From Chondrus crispus (Eukaryota; Rhodophyta; Florideophyceae; Gigartinales; Gigartinaceae): a stretch of 64,000 bases of DNA. The translations under genes and the position numbers were made by a program. Shown here piece after piece: positions 58,792-64,000 of this stretch (the first letter of the stretch is position 1; each line of letters begins with the position of its first letter). The notes under the pieces were generated by a model. It had not been told where the DNA came from. It ran no database searches and saw nothing but the letters and a program-made list of their open reading frames with translations. Location of the stretch: the NCBI RefSeq assembly GCF_000350225.1, contig NW_005178692.1, positions 62,001 to 126,000 on the forward strand, given 5' to 3'.

Positions 58792-61700
58792 TGCCTCCCC
58801 CTCCCTATCTTCAGGGATGGCTTCTTAAGTACACGTTTCCCGGGACTAGTCGGCTATCCCCAACCCTCCCTCCCGTAATTTCCCCTTTCGATCCAGCTTC
58901 CCCTTGCCCCACCGGTAGCCACCTCCTCGTGCCATTTCCCTTCGCGCCCTCGGCCGGCGACCTGCGCGGTCTTTCTGCCCCAGCCCGAGCCCCGTGCGTC
59001 CTATGGTTTCCCTTCGTCTCCCCAGTGGCTGGCAACCTCAATTCCCCGCGCGTGCTGTCTCGCTCCCTCCTTCCCGCCTTTCGCTTGCCCGTCCTTCGGC
59101 GATATACGGATGCGCTCCGCCCCGTGGTACGCGTGTCCAGCTCGCCACCTGGCAACGGAATGCCTCGTAACACTCGTCCTTTTTCCTTTGCCTCTGCAGT
59201 AGGACGTCTGGAAAGTCTACTCTTCTTCCCCTTCTCGAGCATGTTTTGTCTCGTGTGGACCATTGTCAAATAGATCAACGATGATCTCCGGCAAATCACT
59301 CTCCCGCGTCCATTTTGGAGACTTGCGCCCAGCCAGCTGCACCTTGAACCACGGCGTCCTTTTTCCAGTTACACGGTCAACCTCGATACGCGAGTCGTGC
59401 ATGCGACGGAGGAGCCGAAGTCCATCAGGAAACACGCCATTTTTGACATCCACAGTCTGACGAGCCGTTGGCGATATTTTGCGCATGCGGTTTGCGTGCA
59501 CACGCGCCATCTTGTCCCCAATCTCGGATCGAAGTAGGTAGCTTAACGATGACAATACCCGGTCTACGCAGTATGGACCCATCCAGGCCGGAATGATATT
59601 CTTTCCTTCCTTCGAGGACAGCTCTGGCTACCAAACCAGGACGCCGGACCCGACCTCGAATTCTACTTCGCGCACACCCTTGTTGTATTGGTCTCCTGCC
59701 TTGCCCCGCGCTTCCTTTCCCTTCTGGATAAGCCTCCGGTGTAAGGATTGGAGGTGTTTGCCGATATCATACGGCTCTCCCCCCACTCGCAGGCTCTCCT
59801 CAGTCTCCCAGGCCATAAAAGCCTGGTCGCCAAACATGGCCTCGTACGGCGTCATTCCAGTTGCTTCGTGCACTCCCGTGTTATATCGGAAACACGCGAG
59901 AGATACATGAGCGTCCCAATCCTCGCTCCCAGTGCTTACGAAGCAGGCGAGGTTTTGAGCCAATGTCCTATTCCACCGCTCGACGCACCGATTCCCTTGA
60001 GGGTGGAGCGGTGAGGGAAGTACTTGCTTCACCCCTAGCTCCCTCGTCATGGCTGCGACGACAGTGCCCACGAAGTTGGGGCCCCTGTCGGAAAGCATCC
60101 GTCTCCATCGGTCCGAATATGGACACCCATTCGTCCAAAATTGCCCTTCCCACTGTGTCCGCGCGCTCATCGAGGATCGGCACTGCACGCGCGAAGCGAG
60201 TGAAGGTGTCAATTATGACGAGGATCTTGATATTCCCGGACTCTGTTCGAGGTGTGACTGTCTGAACGTCCAAAGCAACTTGCTCGAACCTTCGCTCTGG
60301 GTGGTATTCGACCATTCGAGCTTGCTTTCCGGGTTTGCTGCTTTTGGCCGCAGCGCATGCGACGCAGCGCCCCAGCTTCTCTTTGACATCCCTTCGTAAT
60401 CCTTTCCACCAGTACGACCCATTGAGGCGCTTCAAAGTCCGCCTCAATCCGTAATGGCCACTGAGACGGGATCCGTGCACTTGGTCGAGGATGGGGGAGA
60501 CCAATTTCGGAGCGACCACTAATGCCGCTCCGTCGTATATCCGCTTGTAGAGAATCCCCGTCTCACCCACGTGATACCCGTTTCTGCGCTGTAGCTGCGC
60601 GTACAAAGAAACATCTCCGAACTCCTCCCTTTGTGCTGCCCGCAAATCAGCGCTCGACGGGCCTCCTCCGAGCGGTCCGATGTCCATCAGAGCGGAGACA
60701 GCCTCCACAGCGGCTCCTTGGGGGATCTCCCTGAAACATCTCTGACACAACGGTTTCTCGATAGCGTCCCTACTGAGGGCATCACGGACAACAAGCGCGC
60801 TCCGGGGTGCATACTTCACTGTAAAGTCGAAGTCCTGGACGTCGACCATCCATCGGGCGAGCCTCCCGCGCGGGTCTTTCAAGCTCATCAACCACTTGAG
60901 CGAACAGTGGTCTGTGATGAAAATAATGTCGACCTCACCATGTAGGTAAAACCGCCACTTCCGGAGTGCGTGTACGACCGCCAGGCCCTCCCTCTCCGTG
61001 ACGGTGAACTTGCGCTCTGCTGCCGTAAGCTTGCGGCTTGTAAATGAAACAGGAATCCACTTCTCATCCTTGCTCATATGCAACAGAACTCCTCCCAGCC
61101 CGTACGAGCTCGCATCCGTCATCAGCTTCTTCCTAGCTCCCCGCCTCGGTGGCGCCAGCACATCAGGGTTGCTCAGAGCATCTTTCAGCTCTTTCCATGC
61201 CCCCTTCTGCCTTTTTCCCCAGCGGAAATTGCAGTCCAGGATTACAAGCCGTTGCCCTCTCCCTTTCTTTTGATTAAAGCCTGTCCCTTTTATAACTTCA
61301 TGTAAGGGAGCAGCGATCTCCGCGAAGTGGTCTATGTATTCTGAAAAATAGTTCATGAGTCCCAGGAATCGCATGAGTTCCTCACCGCCGCCAGGTTCCA
61401 CGAGCGCTCTTACTGCAGAAACATGCGCGTCAGAAGGCTTGATCCCGTCCTTGTCGATCCTGTGTCCTAGAATTTCGGCCGTGCGGACACCGAACTGGCA
61501 CTTGGCCAGCTTGAGCCTGGCACCTGCATCATAGAACGTCTTGAGGGCCGAGTCCACGGACCTCAAATGTTCCTCTACAGTAGCAGTTCCGAGGCTCACG
61601 TCGTCCATAAACGCCCAAACATCCATTCCCTTCTGATCCCCGAGAATGAAGTTTACAACCCGCTGGAACGCAGCTGGTGAGTTATTGAGCCCTTGTGGCA

Positions 61701-62914
61701 ACCTCAAATAGCATAGCAGTCCCAGTACAATGCGTATTGCAGTCAGGTTTCTTGACTCTTCGTCCAGTTCGATCTGGAAGAAGCCGTCGTTTAGGTCGAA
61801 CGTAGAAAATATAGACTTGCTCGCCATCCAGTCCAGGGTGGCGCGCACGTCTTCCATCGGGCACGTGTCACTAACTGTGAGCGCGTTTAACTGGCGGAAG
61901 TCGGAGGTCACGCGGGTCGACCCGTCTTTCTTTTTAACAAAGACGTTACAAGCCGCCCATGGAGAGGTGGCAGGTTCCACAACCCCCAGCTTCAAAAGCC
62001 TTTCCATCGCAGTGCGTTCCACCTCTTCCTCGCGGGGGGACCTTCTCCTTACTGGGCAACAGGCGGGCTTGGCACCGTCAATCAAATCGATACGGTGCTT
62101 GACTCCCTTGATCTGGCCGAGTCCCTTGAACACCTCACGTCGGTTCCAGAGGATGTCGCGTAGTCTCTCTCGCTCGGCCGGGTCGGGATGAAATTGGGAC
62201 AAGGCCATGTCCAATATCACCTCATCGACGTCTGCGTCGCTGATAGCAGCTGCCATTTCGGCATCAACAGCCCTCCCCGTCCTCCTTGTTACCGTTCCGC
62301 AAATGCGCTTCTGGTTTACCAAGATCTTGGCTCGGTGCGTGGCAAGGTTTAGAACCAACCCGTACCGACGCCAAAAACTGCTACACAAAAGAACCTTGCT
62401 CGGTAGATGCGCTTCCACTCTCACAGGCTCCTCGAAAGTGGTCCCCCATTGCTCAAAATTGAGGCGCCCTTCTCCGCAAACCTCGATCTCGTGCCCGTCG
62501 GCTGCGTATGCGCCCACAGAGCCAGGTTTCCATGTACCCCCTATGCTGTCGAACCATGTCCGATCAACCCAAACCGACCTGGGGCCAGTGTCGATAGGAA
62601 CCCACACGTGCTTGCCCCCAGCCCTTATTTGCGCCATGACGTCGTCATCGTCACCCCGGCGCTCCTCCCCACACCTGCATACGCGTTCATGTATGTGCAT
62701 GCCCTTAGGGCCTGCGGCAGCTAGTTGCGCTTTGGGAGAAGGGCTGCCGCCTCCCTTCCTGTCTCTCCCCCCCCGAGCTCTGCACACTGCGCGAAGACTT
62801 CTCTCTCCTCTTTTTGGCACAGTCCCGAGCGATATGACCTTTCACGCCACAGTAGTAACACAGCGCATTGGCGAAGCGCTCATCGGTGGTGAGGGGAGAG
62901 GAGGGGTACTTCGG
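58792..62914 (-). mobile_element. Gypsy retrotransposon (family 2) with a long open pol
   Basis: Minus strand: end of gag with zinc knuckle CYYCGVKGHIARDC (about 62870-62830), protease VPIDTGPRSVWV (about 62600), reverse transcriptase (KKDGSTRVTSDFRQLNAL about 61930; FMDDVSLG about 61600), RNase H (TDASSYGLGGVLL about 61110; ITDHCSLKWLM about 60915), integrase zinc finger region (HGSRLSGHYGLRRTL about 60450), integrase core (LSDRGPNFVG about 60080; HPQGNRCVERWNRT about 60000), GPY module (MGPYCVDRVL, 59582) and a chromo-like tail (WFKVQLAGRKSPKWTRESDL about 59330). One frame of 950 codons runs from protease into the integrase core. Gag is cut at 62914 by another element. About two breaks in what remains. 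A polypurine-like tract lies at 58792-58810; a 3' LTR was not proven. Confidence 0.9.
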
Positions 62915-63513
62915 TGTGGTACAGTTGCCAAGTGGCGCTACTGTACTAGGCGGGCGCCAGAGGCCTTGCCAAGCACAGTAGTAAGATGTTAACCGATACG
63001 GTACATACGTGGCCAGCACGTGTAGATGTGGCCACGTGGGCTTCCACGTGCAGTTAGTGGCACCAGCTAGTGCAGGTGTACACATGGTGCACGACCGATC
63101 GGTGGGTTAGTACCGTAGTCATTTTTAGTTACCGTAAGCTACAGTAAGCTGGCTACAGTATGTACAGCTACTGTAGTCCGTCCGGATCCACCGCCCTACT
63201 AGGGGGTATAAGATAGGGGGCACCGGGCTGGAGGTACACCGAGGCAAGCACGCCTCCCTTTACTTCCTACCCTAGTCCTTTACCGTACGGTTAAGTAAGT
63301 CGCTCAGGTTTCCAGCTCGCCACCGGTCGTACTGCTCTACACCCCAGTACAACTGCGCGTGTCCAGTGCGGTGTACCTCCCTTGTCCTGTACTTCCTACC
63401 GTTCCGGATTATTCTACCTGACGCTCCAGTGTAGCGGTCCCCCAAGCTCCCTCATTTTAGGTACAGCCTGTCCTTTTCCGTTTACGTTTTAGCGTCCCTA
63501 CGGTTGTACTACA
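62915..63513 (+). repeat. 5' LTR of Gypsy family 3
   Basis: 599 bp, similar in length and termini to the solo LTR at 15560-16148. Ends form a 9-base inverted repeat (TGTGGTACA / TGTACTACA, one mismatch). Confidence 0.7.
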
Positions 63514-64000
63514 TTTTTGGTACTCTTGTGGAGGGACGCGTGGGGTTTCTAGACCCTCACCGTCTAGCTCAGGAAAGAAGACATCCGATTCGGTACGTGG
63601 ACAAGTTGAAAAACACGTATGAACCCCCGGTTCAAGCAAGAAGTTAAGATGAATCCGACCGGAACCCCTGCGGAAGACTCCGGTTCGGGACGGGGCAGTA
63701 CTCGCTCCGGCTCAGCCCGGGCGAGTACGCGTAGCGGACCATCCGGGTCCGTGCGCCCCCGTGCCGAAAACTCGGAGTCACTGCTACGGGTGACACCCGG
63801 TACAGGGCAGAACCCAACCAATACGGAGGGGACGGCCCCTGGGGCCGTCCCGGCCCTGGCTGGTCGAGCGGGTACCGAACACCGCTCCCAATGGGCATTA
63901 AATACCCTCTGGCCGCGCATGCAGACGTGGCTGGAGGAAGCTCTCGTTAAAGAGGTTCCTCGCCAAGTGGAGGGTGTGATTAACCGAACGGTTCCGCCGC
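62915..64000 (+). mobile_element. Gypsy-type LTR element (family 3), 5' LTR and gag start, runs off the right edge
   Basis: 5' LTR 62915-63513, starting TGTGGTACAGTT and ending TTGTACTACA, with a TATA box (GTATAAGAT near 63207). After four bases comes TGGTACTCTTGTGGAGGG, a candidate PBS for the 3' end of a tRNA ending in CCA. An open frame starts at ATG 63644 and is still open at the window end: Ser/Gly/Arg-rich (GSGRGSTRSGSARASTRSG), then amphipathic helix (WPRMQTWLEEALVKEVPRQV), typical for a gag N-terminus. No break is visible in the part seen. It lies inside gag of the Gypsy element at 58.8-62.9 kb. Confidence 0.7.

Overview
This window is a piece of eukaryotic nuclear DNA made almost entirely of transposable elements stacked inside one another, with one clear host gene and one doubtful one. 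I see no bacterial operons, no CRISPR array and no rRNA or tRNA gene. Copia-type retrotransposons dominate, Gypsy types with very divergent LTRs come second, host genes look intron-poor, and secreted Cys-rich proteins are present. That mix suggests a repeat-rich alga, most likely a florideophyte red alga of the Chondrus type. This is inference from style only; an oomycete or another alga is not excluded.

Layout. 1-2.1 kb: end of a minus-strand Copia element running off the left edge. 3.8-10.6 kb: a minus-strand DDE_1 (pogo/CENP-B-like) DNA transposon split by a young Copia element (5174-9950). 10851-14839: a complete-length piggyBac-like DNA transposon with terminal inverted repeats; its transposase reading frames carry a YqaJ-type PD-(D/E)XK nuclease between the putative second and third catalytic aspartates. 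15.1-17.3 kb: an old Copia remnant interrupted by a solo LTR. 17.3-19.7 kb: no recognisable gene. 19.7-20.9 kb: an unknown, frame-broken gene. 20.9-22.5 kb: two LTRs of different families. 24.4-30.6 kb: a decayed plus-strand Gypsy chromovirus, followed by about 5.5 kb of purine-rich DNA I cannot assign. 36.1-40.3 kb: more LTR copies and gag-like remains. 40.3-42.2 kb: the PIF1-type helicase part of a Helitron. 43.75-50.06 kb: a minus-strand Copia element with a solo LTR inside its 5' LTR. 52.05-56.90 kb: a third, more decayed Copia element. 57.1-58.4 kb: an intact host gene for a secreted Cys-rich protein. 58.8-62.9 kb: a minus-strand Gypsy element with a long open pol. 62.9-64.0 kb: the 5' LTR and gag start of another Gypsy element that landed in it.

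Five insertion events can be ordered by nesting, four of them with recognisable target-site duplications. All four Copia families with a visible PBS start it with GGTTATGG; in two of them the PBS matches the complement of the anticodon arm of initiator tRNA-Met, the half-tRNA priming known from Drosophila copia. Most of the window therefore records mobile-element history. The observations most worth following up are the nuclease-bearing piggyBac element, the initiator-tRNA half-primer sites, and the modular LTRs built from repeated stem-loop units.
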